Assembly: GCA_017556665.1 (NCBI GenBank)
Contig: JAFYMJ010000251.1
Location: 1-7,372, forward strand
Reading direction: 5' to 3'
Length of the DNA stretch: 7,372 nt
From: Bacteroidales bacterium
GTDB lineage: Bacteria > Bacteroidota > Bacteroidia > Bacteroidales > UBA932
Shown here: positions 1-7,043 of the stretch, in pieces
Position numbering within the stretch: position 1 is the stretch's first letter
Layout of the letters: the number at the start of each line of letters is the position of its first letter
Translations under genes and position numbers: made by a program
The notes under the pieces: model-generated
What the model was told of the DNA's origin: nothing
The model's input: the letters and a program-made list of their open reading frames with translations, nothing else
Database searches by the model: none

Positions 1-359
1 ATACACCAAATATTGAGGTATTGTGGAATACAAACACTAAAGAGATTCTTGGTGATGAATTTGGAGTTACAGGGGCAGCGCTAATTAACAACAAGACAAA
101 TCAGGAGAGTGAAATCAAAATTCACGGATTCTTCCTGGCTATTGGCCATCACCCTAACTCAGAGGTGTTCAAACCATATGTCGAGACCAACAACGAAGGT
201 TACATCATAACAGATGCAAAGACACAAAAGACAAATGTACCTGGAGTGTTTGCAGCCGGTGATGTACAGGACCCTATATACAGACAAGCAATTGTTGCGG
301 CAGCAAGCGGGTGTAGAGCGGCAATGGATGCAGAGAAATTCTTACAGGAGAACAACTAA
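1..359 (+). CDS. trxB: Thioredoxin reductase, C-terminal part (5' end outside window)
   Basis: This is the last ~118 codons of an NADPH-dependent thioredoxin reductase, the cytosolic FAD enzyme that re-reduces thioredoxin. The reading frame is already open at the left edge, so the start is not visible; an in-frame TTG at 21 is an internal codon. Visible family signatures include GVTG, the AIGHHPN loop and the closing FAD-binding segment GVFAAGDVQDPIYRQA, followed by GCRAAMDAEKFL at the C terminus. These align closely with the end of E. coli TrxB. The redox-active CxxC and the NADPH-binding glycine motif lie upstream and cannot be checked. The gene ends with TAA at 357-359, 50 bp before bamD, with no obvious hairpin terminator between them. 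A related low-molecular-weight flavin reductase is possible, but the GDVxDxxYRQA ending strongly favours TrxB. Confidence 0.95.
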   Translation, partial: TPNIEVLWNTNTKEILGDEFGVTGAALINNKTNQESEIKIHGFFLAIGHHPNSEVFKPYVETNNEGYIITDAKTQKTNVPGVFAAGDVQDPIYRQAIVAAASGCRAAMDAEKFLQENN

Positions 360-409
360 AAAATTCTGGTGCGCTATTTGCTTATAGGTTTTAGTAAAAT
401 TTACATTTG

Positions 410-1231
410 ATGAAAAAACAAATTCTTATAATCCTTCTTGGTTTGGGTGTGGTCTTTTCTGCATGTACAACCAGTTATGACAAGTTGCTTAGTGGTACAG
501 ATGTATCAAAGAAATACGAGTATGCACTAAAGTATTTTAATGAAAAGAAATATAAGAGAGCAATAGAGTTGTTTGATAACCTTAATCTGGCTGTCCAAGG
601 TACACCACAAGAAGATACTGTTGCTTTCTATCATGGTCTAAGTACATACCGTTGGAAAGATTATCAAAGTGCAGAGACAATTTTGGCAAAGTTCATTGAG
701 GTTTATCCAAGAAGTGCCTTTACAGAGAAAGGTGCATACTACAGAGTAAAATGTCTGTATGAGTCAACATACAGATATGAGCTGGATCCTACACCAACAA
801 AGAAAGCAATGGCCATTATGAGTGAGTTCATGTACAACTATCCAAATAGTGAGTATATTCCGGAGTGTAAGGAGATGATGACAGATTTGGTTGGCAGAAT
901 GGAGAAGAAAAGTTTTGAATCAGCCAAATTGTATTATACAATGCAAGATTACAAAGCTTCCAGATATGCACTTAAGAATGTATTGAAGGAGAATGCTGAA
1001 AACCAGTACAGAGAGGAGATTCTTTACTACACAGCAATGTCTTCTTACAAGTATGCGTACAACAGTATTCATCAGAAACAAAAGGAAAGATATATGGATT
1101 TTGTAGATGACTATTATCTTTTCATAAGTGAGTATCCCGAGAGTAAATTCAGAGATGAACTTGATGACTGCTTTGAGAAAGCGTCAAAGTACACAAAGAA
1201 TGAAAACGACAATACAAATAAAGTAGAGTAG
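410..1231 (+). CDS. bamD: Outer membrane protein assembly lipoprotein BamD
   Basis: BamD is the TPR lipoprotein of the BAM complex. It works with BamA on the periplasmic face of the outer membrane to fold and insert beta-barrel proteins. Starting at ATG 410, the 273-residue protein begins with MKK, a hydrophobic stretch (residues 5-16) and a lipobox VFSAC with the lipidated Cys at residue 19, so a type II signal peptide is clear. An in-frame TTG at 407 would add one residue and is a less likely start. The mature part is made of TPR-like helical pairs rich in Tyr, Lys and Glu. Examples are KYEYALKYFNEKKYKRAIELF near 34-54, the block with FIEVYPRSAFTEKGAYY near 95-111, and FISEYPESKFRDEL near the end. 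The YPxSxF/Y phrase recurs after helix pairs, as in Bacteroidota BamD. The length fits the family. rpoZ follows after 25 bp. Confidence 0.95.
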   Translation: MKKQILIILLGLGVVFSACTTSYDKLLSGTDVSKKYEYALKYFNEKKYKRAIELFDNLNLAVQGTPQEDTVAFYHGLSTYRWKDYQSAETILAKFIEVYPRSAFTEKGAYYRVKCLYESTYRYELDPTPTKKAMAIMSEFMYNYPNSEYIPECKEMMTDLVGRMEKKSFESAKLYYTMQDYKASRYALKNVLKENAENQYREEILYYTAMSSYKYAYNSIHQKQKERYMDFVDDYYLFISEYPESKFRDELDDCFEKASKYTKNENDNTNKVE

Positions 1232-1256
1232 AAATAAATTAGAGATATAATATAAA

Positions 1257-1574
1257 ATGGAGAAAAAAGAGTACAAAGTTTACGGTAACACTGTTACCAG
1301 AAATTTATCTGAGCTTGCAGAGCCAACTGGCAATATTTATGAGTCAACAATGATTATTGCAAAAAGAGCAAATCAAATTGCAGCTGAGGTAAAATTGGAG
1401 CTAAGTGCAAAACTTGAAGAGTTCTCAACTTATGCAGATACTCTAGAGGAAACTTTTGAGAACAGAGAGCAAATTGAGATTTCACGTCACTATGAGAAAT
1501 TGCCAAAACCAACTCTAGTTGCTATTAAAGAGTTCCAATCTGGAGAGATTTATTCAAGAAAAATAGAGGCATAA
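1257..1574 (+). CDS. rpoZ: DNA-directed RNA polymerase subunit omega (Bacteroidota type)
   Basis: This 105-residue protein belongs to the Rpb6/omega family, the small RNA polymerase subunit that supports folding and assembly of the beta' subunit. The family core is visible in two pieces. The first is YESTMIIAKRANQI at residues 28-41, matching the AxRARQ helix of classical omega. The second is TLVAIKEFQSGEI at 86-98, matching TVIALREIEEGLI of E. coli. Between them is a charged, probably helical linker (about 42-84, with FENREQIEISRHYEKLPKP) that is longer than in proteobacterial omega. As I recall, this is characteristic of Bacteroidota members. The ATG at 1257 has an AT-rich leader and no Shine-Dalgarno sequence. 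The position between bamD and coaBC is the usual one in this phylum and supports the call. The divergent sequence could lead to a 'hypothetical protein' label elsewhere. Confidence 0.92.
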   Translation: MEKKEYKVYGNTVTRNLSELAEPTGNIYESTMIIAKRANQIAAEVKLELSAKLEEFSTYADTLEETFENREQIEISRHYEKLPKPTLVAIKEFQSGEIYSRKIEA

Positions 1575-1584
1575 AAATACCCTT

Positions 1585-2781
1585 ATGTTAAAGGGAAAAC
1601 ACATTATATTGGGCATTACAGGCAGTATAGCTGCTTATAAGTGCGCAGTGCTGGCAAGGGCTCTTGTTAAAGAAGGTGCAGAGGTGAAAGTTGTTATGAC
1701 AGAAATGGCAAAACAATTTATCACCACTTTGACTATGGCTACACTTACCAAAAATCCAATTCTGGTAGATTTTTACAACCCAGAGAATGGGGATTGGAAC
1801 AGCCATGTATCTTTGGGGCTTTGGGCAGATTTGTATGTTATAGCTCCATGCACAGCCAATACAATTGGTAAAATGGTCAATGGGGTCGCCGACAACCTGC
1901 TTCTTACCACATACCTCTCTGCAAAGTGTAAAGTTGCAGTGGCACCTGCAATGGACCTTGATATGTATAAGCATCCTTCTACACAAGAGAATCTTGAGAC
2001 TCTAAAACGGAGAGGTGTATATATTATTGAGCCCGAGAGCGGTGAACTGGCCAGTGGACTGGAGGGTAAAGGGAGAATGGAGGAGCCTGAAAAAATTGCC
2101 CAAATTATAGACTCTCTACTAACGGATGGCTCCCCTTTAAAGGAGAAGAGAATCCTTATTACTGCTGGACCTACCAGAGAGGCCATTGATCCGGTGAGGT
2201 ATATAACCAACCATTCATCGGGGAAGATGGCATACAGCATAGCAAAAGAGGCGGCAAGCAGAGGAGCAAAAGTTACTGTTGTAAGTGGGCCTGTAAATAT
2301 AAAGTTGAGTTATCCCAACATAGAGGTTATTGATGTGGAATCTGCCCAACAGATGTTTAAAAAGACATCTGAGCACACATCTGAGTCTGATGTTATAGTT
2401 TTATGTGCTGCAGTGGCAGACTTTACTGTAGTAAATAAAGAGACTCAGAAAGTTAAGAGGGGAAAAGAAAATTATAGTCTGGAGCTTACCCCAACGCAGG
2501 ATATAGCAGCCTGGGTAGGAAAAAACAAACCAGAGGGATGCGTTACCGTTGGATTTGCTCTGGAAACAAATAATGAGAAACAGAACGCACAAGAGAAACT
2601 TGCAAGAAAGAATCTGGATATGATTGTCCTTAATTCAATGCAGGATGCGGGTGCGGGATTTGGTTACAATACAAATAAGGTTACAATGTTTTTCAAGAAC
2701 GGCCAGCCAAAGGAGTACGGGCTTAAGATGAAACAGGATGTAGCGAAGGATATTTTGGACAATATTGAAAACCTAATGTAA
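1585..2781 (+). CDS. coaBC: Bifunctional phosphopantothenoylcysteine decarboxylase / phosphopantothenate-cysteine ligase
   Basis: CoaBC carries out two consecutive steps of coenzyme A synthesis in the cytosol. The CoaB half activates 4'-phosphopantothenate with CTP and joins it to cysteine. The CoaC half, an FMN flavoprotein, decarboxylates the product to 4'-phosphopantetheine. The 398 residues match the usual fusion length. CoaC (about 1-180) shows the flavin-binding GITGSIAAYK, the catalytic His74 in NSHVSLGLWAD, and PAMDLDMY at 121-128. CoaB (about 187-398) shows AGPTREAIDPVR, the NHSSGKM motif at 209-215, AAVADF at 275-280, and Lys289 in the K-V-K segment that corresponds to the catalytic lysine of E. 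coli. Two CoaC positions differ from E. coli: Asp124 replaces the Asn of PAMN, and Ser157 replaces the active-site-flap Cys158. The gene starts 10 bp after rpoZ, and its TAA overlaps the recN ATG by one base, indicating co-transcription and probably coupled translation. Confidence 0.97.
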   Translation: MLKGKHIILGITGSIAAYKCAVLARALVKEGAEVKVVMTEMAKQFITTLTMATLTKNPILVDFYNPENGDWNSHVSLGLWADLYVIAPCTANTIGKMVNGVADNLLLTTYLSAKCKVAVAPAMDLDMYKHPSTQENLETLKRRGVYIIEPESGELASGLEGKGRMEEPEKIAQIIDSLLTDGSPLKEKRILITAGPTREAIDPVRYITNHSSGKMAYSIAKEAASRGAKVTVVSGPVNIKLSYPNIEVIDVESAQQMFKKTSEHTSESDVIVLCAAVADFTVVNKETQKVKRGKENYSLELTPTQDIAAWVGKNKPEGCVTVGFALETNNEKQNAQEKLARKNLDMIVLNSMQDAGAGFGYNTNKVTMFFKNGQPKEYGLKMKQDVAKDILDNIENLM

Positions 2782-4391
2782 TGTTAAAGAGACTTACTAT
2801 ACAAAACTATGCTCTTATAGAGAATTTGGATATAGAGTTTCCCAATGGTCTAATCATTATTACAGGTGAAACCGGTGCGGGAAAATCTATTCTTATGGGG
2901 GCATTGTCGTTGCTATTGGGGGCAAAGGCAGATGCTATGGTTGTAAAGGACAGCAACAGAAATTGTGTAGTAGAGGGGGAGTTTGACAATAACGGTGAGG
3001 AAATTATTTTAAGAAGGGTGATATCTGCAAATGGAAGGAGCAGAAGCTTTATAAATGATGAGCCGGCAACAATGGCTGCTTTGGCAGATGTCTCTTCCAA
3101 GATAATTGATATACATGCACAACACCAGCATTTGTTGTTGGCTAACCAGTCATATCAGATGAATGTGTTGGATTATTTTGCCAATTCGGTTGAAACATTA
3201 AAGGAGTATCAGACTTTGTATACAGAATTGGCAGGATTAAAGTCTGAACTTGCCAAAGTCCAGGAGCAGATTCAACAAGGGGAGAGAGACAGAGATTATA
3301 AGGAGTTCCAGTTGGATCAATTGCTTGAGGCAAAACTTAAAGAGGGTGAATTGGAGGAGTTGGAGGCTTTGCAAAAGCAACTGGCTAATGCAGAGCAAAT
3401 TAAAAGCTCAATATATCAGTCAATTGAACTTTTCAGGCCAATGGGTTGTTCAATTGTGCAGAATTTGAAAGAAGCTACAAATATTTTGCAAAAGTGTTCT
3501 ACCTTTGTACCCAAATTGGATGAAATTGTGTCAAGGTTAGAGACTTGCAGGATTGAGTGTAAAGATATTGAGGGTGAATTGGAGGATATTGGGGAAGATA
3601 TAGTATGTTCACCGGAGCAATTGGAGATTGTTGACAACAGAATTGCATTGCTTTACTCGCTAATGAGGAAACATTCGGTTCAAACGGTAGAGGAACTTAT
3701 TGCTATACGTGAAGAGTTGGATTTGCAGTTGCAGGATGCTACATTGTCATACAGCAAGAGAGATGAACTGAGCAGCAGAATAGAGGCTGTAACAAAACAG
3801 AGGAATCTGGTTGCACAGCAACTGACTCACAAGAGAGAGAAGGCTGTAAAAGGGTTGCAACAGGTGTTGGAACAAAAAGTTAGGGAACTTCAGATGCCGT
3901 ATGCAGTATTCGAGATATCCCTTTCTCCATCCAATGACTACAAAATGCAGGGAAAAGATGATATTGAGTTCCTTTTTTCTGCAAATGGAGACAAAAAACC
4001 TATCCCTCTGCAAAAGGTTGCATCGGGAGGAGAGTTATCCAGAATAATGTTGTGCATAAAGGCATTGATGGCTGAGTATACAGGTATGCCTACAATGATT
4101 TTTGATGAGATTGATACAGGTGTATCGGGAAGCATAGCAGATAAGATGGGAACCCTTATTGGAAAGATGGGTGAGTCTATGCAGATTTTTGCAATAACAC
4201 ACTTGCCTCAAATTGCAAGTAAGGGAAAAACTCACTTGCTTGTATATAAGGAGTTTGAAAATAATATTGCAAAATCAAGAATAAGAGAGATTACAGGAGA
4301 GGAGAGGGTAACAGAAATCGCACGAATGTTAAGCGGAAGTGAACTTTCGCAGGCTGCAATAGCTAATGCAAAAGAACTGCTTGGCAACTAA
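2781..4391 (+). CDS. recN: DNA repair protein RecN (SMC-like ATPase)
   Basis: RecN is an SMC-like ATPase acting with RecA in double-strand break repair, where it is thought to bridge or hold DNA ends. The 536-residue protein has the full head-coil-head layout. Walker A is GETGAGKS at residues 29-36. The RecN-typical [12 protein letters not shown] follows at about 109-120. A long antiparallel coiled coil spans roughly 140-370, rich in Glu, Gln, Leu and Lys, with a shorter central hinge region than true SMC proteins. The ABC signature [11 protein letters not shown] lies near 413-423. Walker B is [12 protein letters not shown] near 439-450, and the switch histidine is in [10 protein letters not shown] near 470-479. 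All ATPase residues are present, and the length is close to E. coli RecN (about 553). The ATG at 2781 shares its A with the coaBC stop codon. I see no LexA-type operator in the short upstream region. Leucine is encoded largely by TTG, unlike in nagB downstream. Confidence 0.98.
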   Translation: MLKRLTIQNYALIENLDIEFPNGLIIITGETGAGKSILMGALSLLLGAKADAMVVKDSNRNCVVEGEFDNNGEEIILRRVISANGRSRSFINDEPATMAALADVSSKIIDIHAQHQHLLLANQSYQMNVLDYFANSVETLKEYQTLYTELAGLKSELAKVQEQIQQGERDRDYKEFQLDQLLEAKLKEGELEELEALQKQLANAEQIKSSIYQSIELFRPMGCSIVQNLKEATNILQKCSTFVPKLDEIVSRLETCRIECKDIEGELEDIGEDIVCSPEQLEIVDNRIALLYSLMRKHSVQTVEELIAIREELDLQLQDATLSYSKRDELSSRIEAVTKQRNLVAQQLTHKREKAVKGLQQVLEQKVRELQMPYAVFEISLSPSNDYKMQGKDDIEFLFSANGDKKPIPLQKVASGGELSRIMLCIKALMAEYTGMPTMIFDEIDTGVSGSIADKMGTLIGKMGESMQIFAITHLPQIASKGKTHLLVYKEFENNIAKSRIREITGEERVTEIARMLSGSELSQAAIANAKELLGN

Positions 4392-4429
4392 AAAGAAAAT
4401 TTAATAATATTTATATAAAAAAATCAGTT

Positions 4430-5242
4430 ATGAGACTAGTAATTCAAGAGTCGTATTCAAAATTATCTCAATGGGCTGCTGCTTACATTGTTAAAAGAAT
4501 TAATGAGTTTGCTCCAACACCAGAGAAACCATATGTTTTAGGTTTGCCTACAGGTTCAACTCCACTTGGAACATACAAAGAGCTTATCAGACTTCACAAA
4601 GAGGGTAAAGTATCTTTTGCAAACGTTGTTACATTCAACATGGATGAGTATATTGGACTTCCAGAGGATCATGAGGAGAGCTACCATACTTTTATGTGGA
4701 AAAACTTCTTCCAACATATTGACATTAAGAAAGAGAATGTAAACATTCTTAATGGTAATGCAGAGGATCCAGAGGCAGAGTGTGCAAGATATGAGGCAAA
4801 GATTAAATCTTATGGCGGAATCAAATTGTTTATGGGTGGTATTGGCCCAGATGGTCACATTGCATTTAACGAGCCAGGTTCTTCTCTAAGCTCAAGAACA
4901 AGAGTAAAATCTTTAACAACAGATACTATAATTGCAAACTCTCGTTTCTTTGGAAACGACATTAACTTGGTACCTAAAACAGCTCTTACTGTAGGTGTTG
5001 GTACAATTATGGATTCAGAGGAGGTTCTTATCCTTGCTAATGGCCACGCTAAAGCTAGAGCTTTGTATCATGCAGTAGAGGGTGCTGTTAACCATATGTG
5101 GACTGTAAGTGTTCTTCAAACACATCCAAAAGGAATCATTGTTTGTGATGATGCAGCTACTATTGAGCTTAAAGTTGGTACAGTAAACTACTTTAAAGAT
5201 ATAGAGAAAAATAACCTTGATGCAGCATCTTTACTTAAATAA
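4430..5242 (+). CDS. nagB: Glucosamine-6-phosphate deaminase NagB (hexameric allosteric type)
   Basis: NagB converts glucosamine-6-phosphate to fructose-6-phosphate and ammonia, feeding amino sugars from GlcNAc, host glycans or recycled cell wall into glycolysis. The 270 residues align without shift to E. coli NagB (266). The catalytic residues are Asp72 (FNMDEYIGL), Asp141 and His143 ([14 protein letters not shown]) and Glu148. The phosphate-binding loop PTGSTPLG is at 40-47. The allosteric GlcNAc-6-phosphate site known from E. coli also appears intact: Ser151, Arg158, Lys160 and Tyr254 are present, and only Thr161 is changed, to Ser. A 38-bp A+T-rich gap separates it from recN, the largest gap after bamD's. 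It could hold a promoter, though no strong match to TTTG/TAnnTTTG is seen. Leucine codon choice (mostly CTT) differs from recN and suggests strong expression. nagA and nagE homologues are not in the window. Confidence 0.98.
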   Translation: MRLVIQESYSKLSQWAAAYIVKRINEFAPTPEKPYVLGLPTGSTPLGTYKELIRLHKEGKVSFANVVTFNMDEYIGLPEDHEESYHTFMWKNFFQHIDIKKENVNILNGNAEDPEAECARYEAKIKSYGGIKLFMGGIGPDGHIAFNEPGSSLSSRTRVKSLTTDTIIANSRFFGNDINLVPKTALTVGVGTIMDSEEVLILANGHAKARALYHAVEGAVNHMWTVSVLQTHPKGIIVCDDAATIELKVGTVNYFKDIEKNNLDAASLLK

Positions 5243-5249
5243 TTAATTT

Positions 5250-7043
5250 ATGTACAGAACAAAAGCATTAGGTATGCTAAGACAGAAACTCTCAGAAATG
5301 GGGGTTTCTGCTGTTATTATACCTACGAATGATCCTCATTTTGGGGAGTATACACAAAACTATTATAAAATTAGAGAGTGGCTTAGTGGGTTTGACGGCT
5401 CTGCAGGTACACTGGTTGTAACAGAGAAATCTGCTGCCCTTTGGACAGATTCAAGATACTTCATTCAGGCGCAAGAGCAACTTAAGGGGAGTGATATAAG
5501 GTTAATGAAGCTAAAGATGCCTCAAACACCTGCAATATGGGAGTGGATATTGAACCAGTATCCAGATGGGGGAAAGGTTGCTATAGACAGGGCATTATTC
5601 TCTTACAGTGAGTATGAAAAGCTGCAACAGGAGTTGAAACCTTGTACAGTTGAACTTGTAGATGACCTTTTTGCAGATATATGGGAAAACAGGCCAACAC
5701 TTGTATTTAACCCAATAATCTCACTGGATGTAAAGTATGCAGGGGAAAGTGCCAAAAGCAAGTTTAACAGAGTTGCAGAGGCGTTGAATATAAAGGAACA
5801 GATGTTTGTTTATATTGTAAGTGCGTGTGACCAGGTAGCCTGGCTTTGCAATATAAGAGGGACAGATATAGATTATAATCCTGTACCACAATCTTATGCA
5901 GTTGTTACAAATACAGCAGTACATCTTTTTGTAGATCTAGACAGTGTTGGAGATGAGCTAAACAAGCATCTTATATCTCAGGGTATAGAGCTGCATCCAT
6001 ATAGCTCATTCACTCAAACTTTGCAGCAGATTCCAGCATCAACTTTGCGTATCTGTTCAAAAGGGAGTGTTACAGTAAGGGATTATAATGCTCTTGATAT
6101 TCCTGGAGCAACTTTTATTGAAGATCCAACATTGGGAGGAACAATAAATTATTTTAAAGCAATTAAAAACAATTGGGAAAAAGAGGGATTCAGAAAAGCC
6201 TTTCTGGAAGATGGAAAAGCTTGGTGCAAGCTCCTTAAATATATAGATGATTCTTTAGCTTCTTCTCAGCCGATAAATGAGTGGACAATAGGGGAGAAAC
6301 TGATAGAGTTCAGAAAAGAATCTCCAGACTACAAAGGAGAGAGCTTTGAACCAATTGTTGCTTTTGGAAAGGCTGCAGCATTGCCTCATTACAGTGCTAC
6401 AGAAGAGAGTGCACAAATTATAGGGAACAACAATTTCCTTTTGATGGATACCGGTGCCCACTATCCATATGGAACGACAGATACAACCAGAACTATTCCA
6501 ATTGGTACACTAACAGAGCAGCAAAAGAGACATTACACTTTGGTTCTAAAAGGGATGATTGCACTGTCAATGGCTAAGTTCCCACAAGGAACAAGGGGTA
6601 GCCAGTTGGATATCTTGGCAAGAGGTCCACTTTTTAGTGATGGCGTAATGTACTTCCACGGAACAGGACATGGTATAGGACACTATTTGTGTGTGCATGA
6701 AGGTCCTCAAAGCATCAGAATGGAGGAAAATCCCGTTGCATTGGCTCAAGGAATGGTAATATCTAACGAGCCTGCAGTATATATTCCAGACCAATATGGT
6801 ATAAGAACAGAGAATGTAATACTTGTAAGAGAGTGTGAATATAATTCTTTCAATACATTCCTTAACTTTGAGACTCTTACACTTGTTCCAGTAGATTTAT
6901 CGTGCGTATTGCCAAATTTGCTGTCGCAAAGCGAAAAGGATTGGATAAATTCTTACAATATGCATGTGTGCAATACCATTGCCCCATATCTGGATATGGA
7001 GACAGCCCAGTGGTTATCAAACAAGTATAAAGCTAGTATATAA
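5250..7043 (+). CDS. pepP: Xaa-Pro aminopeptidase, three-domain M24B family (aminopeptidase P)
   Basis: This metallopeptidase removes an N-terminal residue that precedes proline. The 597 residues have the three-domain layout of eukaryotic cytosolic XPNPEP1 (about 620 residues) rather than the shorter E. coli PepP (about 440). Two creatinase-like N-terminal domains (about 1-160, with PTNDPHFGEY, SGFDGSAGTL and LWTDSRYF, and about 161-305) are followed by the pita-bread catalytic domain (about 306-540) and a short C-terminal extension. The dinuclear metal ligands are all present: Asp400 (MDTGAHY), Asp411 (TTDTTRT), His474 (HGTGHGIGHYL), Glu507 (ISNEPAVY) and Glu521 (IRTENVIL). The substrate-site histidines His380 (LPHYS) and His484 (VHEGP) are also kept. 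There is no signal peptide, so it is cytosolic. It starts only 7 bp after nagB, implying co-transcription. Its 3' end overlaps the convergent minus-strand gene by 11 bp. The symbol pepP is used for the activity; it is not an orthologue of the short form. Confidence 0.95.
   Translation: MYRTKALGMLRQKLSEMGVSAVIIPTNDPHFGEYTQNYYKIREWLSGFDGSAGTLVVTEKSAALWTDSRYFIQAQEQLKGSDIRLMKLKMPQTPAIWEWILNQYPDGGKVAIDRALFSYSEYEKLQQELKPCTVELVDDLFADIWENRPTLVFNPIISLDVKYAGESAKSKFNRVAEALNIKEQMFVYIVSACDQVAWLCNIRGTDIDYNPVPQSYAVVTNTAVHLFVDLDSVGDELNKHLISQGIELHPYSSFTQTLQQIPASTLRICSKGSVTVRDYNALDIPGATFIEDPTLGGTINYFKAIKNNWEKEGFRKAFLEDGKAWCKLLKYIDDSLASSQPINEWTIGEKLIEFRKESPDYKGESFEPIVAFGKAAALPHYSATEESAQIIGNNNFLLMDTGAHYPYGTTDTTRTIPIGTLTEQQKRHYTLVLKGMIALSMAKFPQGTRGSQLDILARGPLFSDGVMYFHGTGHGIGHYLCVHEGPQSIRMEENPVALAQGMVISNEPAVYIPDQYGIRTENVILVRECEYNSFNTFLNFETLTLVPVDLSCVLPNLLSQSEKDWINSYNMHVCNTIAPYLDMETAQWLSNKYKASI

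Noticed and set aside
377..409. TTTG at 377-380 and TACATTTG at 402-409 resemble a Bacteroidota promoter (TTTG / TAnnTTTG) in front of bamD.
   Set aside because: The -7-like box ends directly at the bamD ATG (410), so transcription would start inside the coding region, removing the start codon and signal peptide. It is probably chance in A+T-rich DNA.
407..409. TTG codon as the start of bamD, one codon before the ATG.
   Set aside because: ATG at 410 gives a normal lipoprotein signal peptide beginning MKK; nothing favours the TTG.
1773..2240. A 155-codon open frame on the minus strand inside coaBC, and other minus-strand open frames over coaBC, recN, nagB and pepP.
   Set aside because: They lie wholly antisense to well-identified genes, have low-complexity or Cys/Ser-rich translations without family motifs, and are explained as by-products of the coding bias of the true genes.
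3250..3468. An alternative-frame + strand open frame inside recN.
   Set aside because: It is embedded in the RecN coiled-coil region, and its translation is Arg/Trp-rich with no motif; it is a frame shadow.
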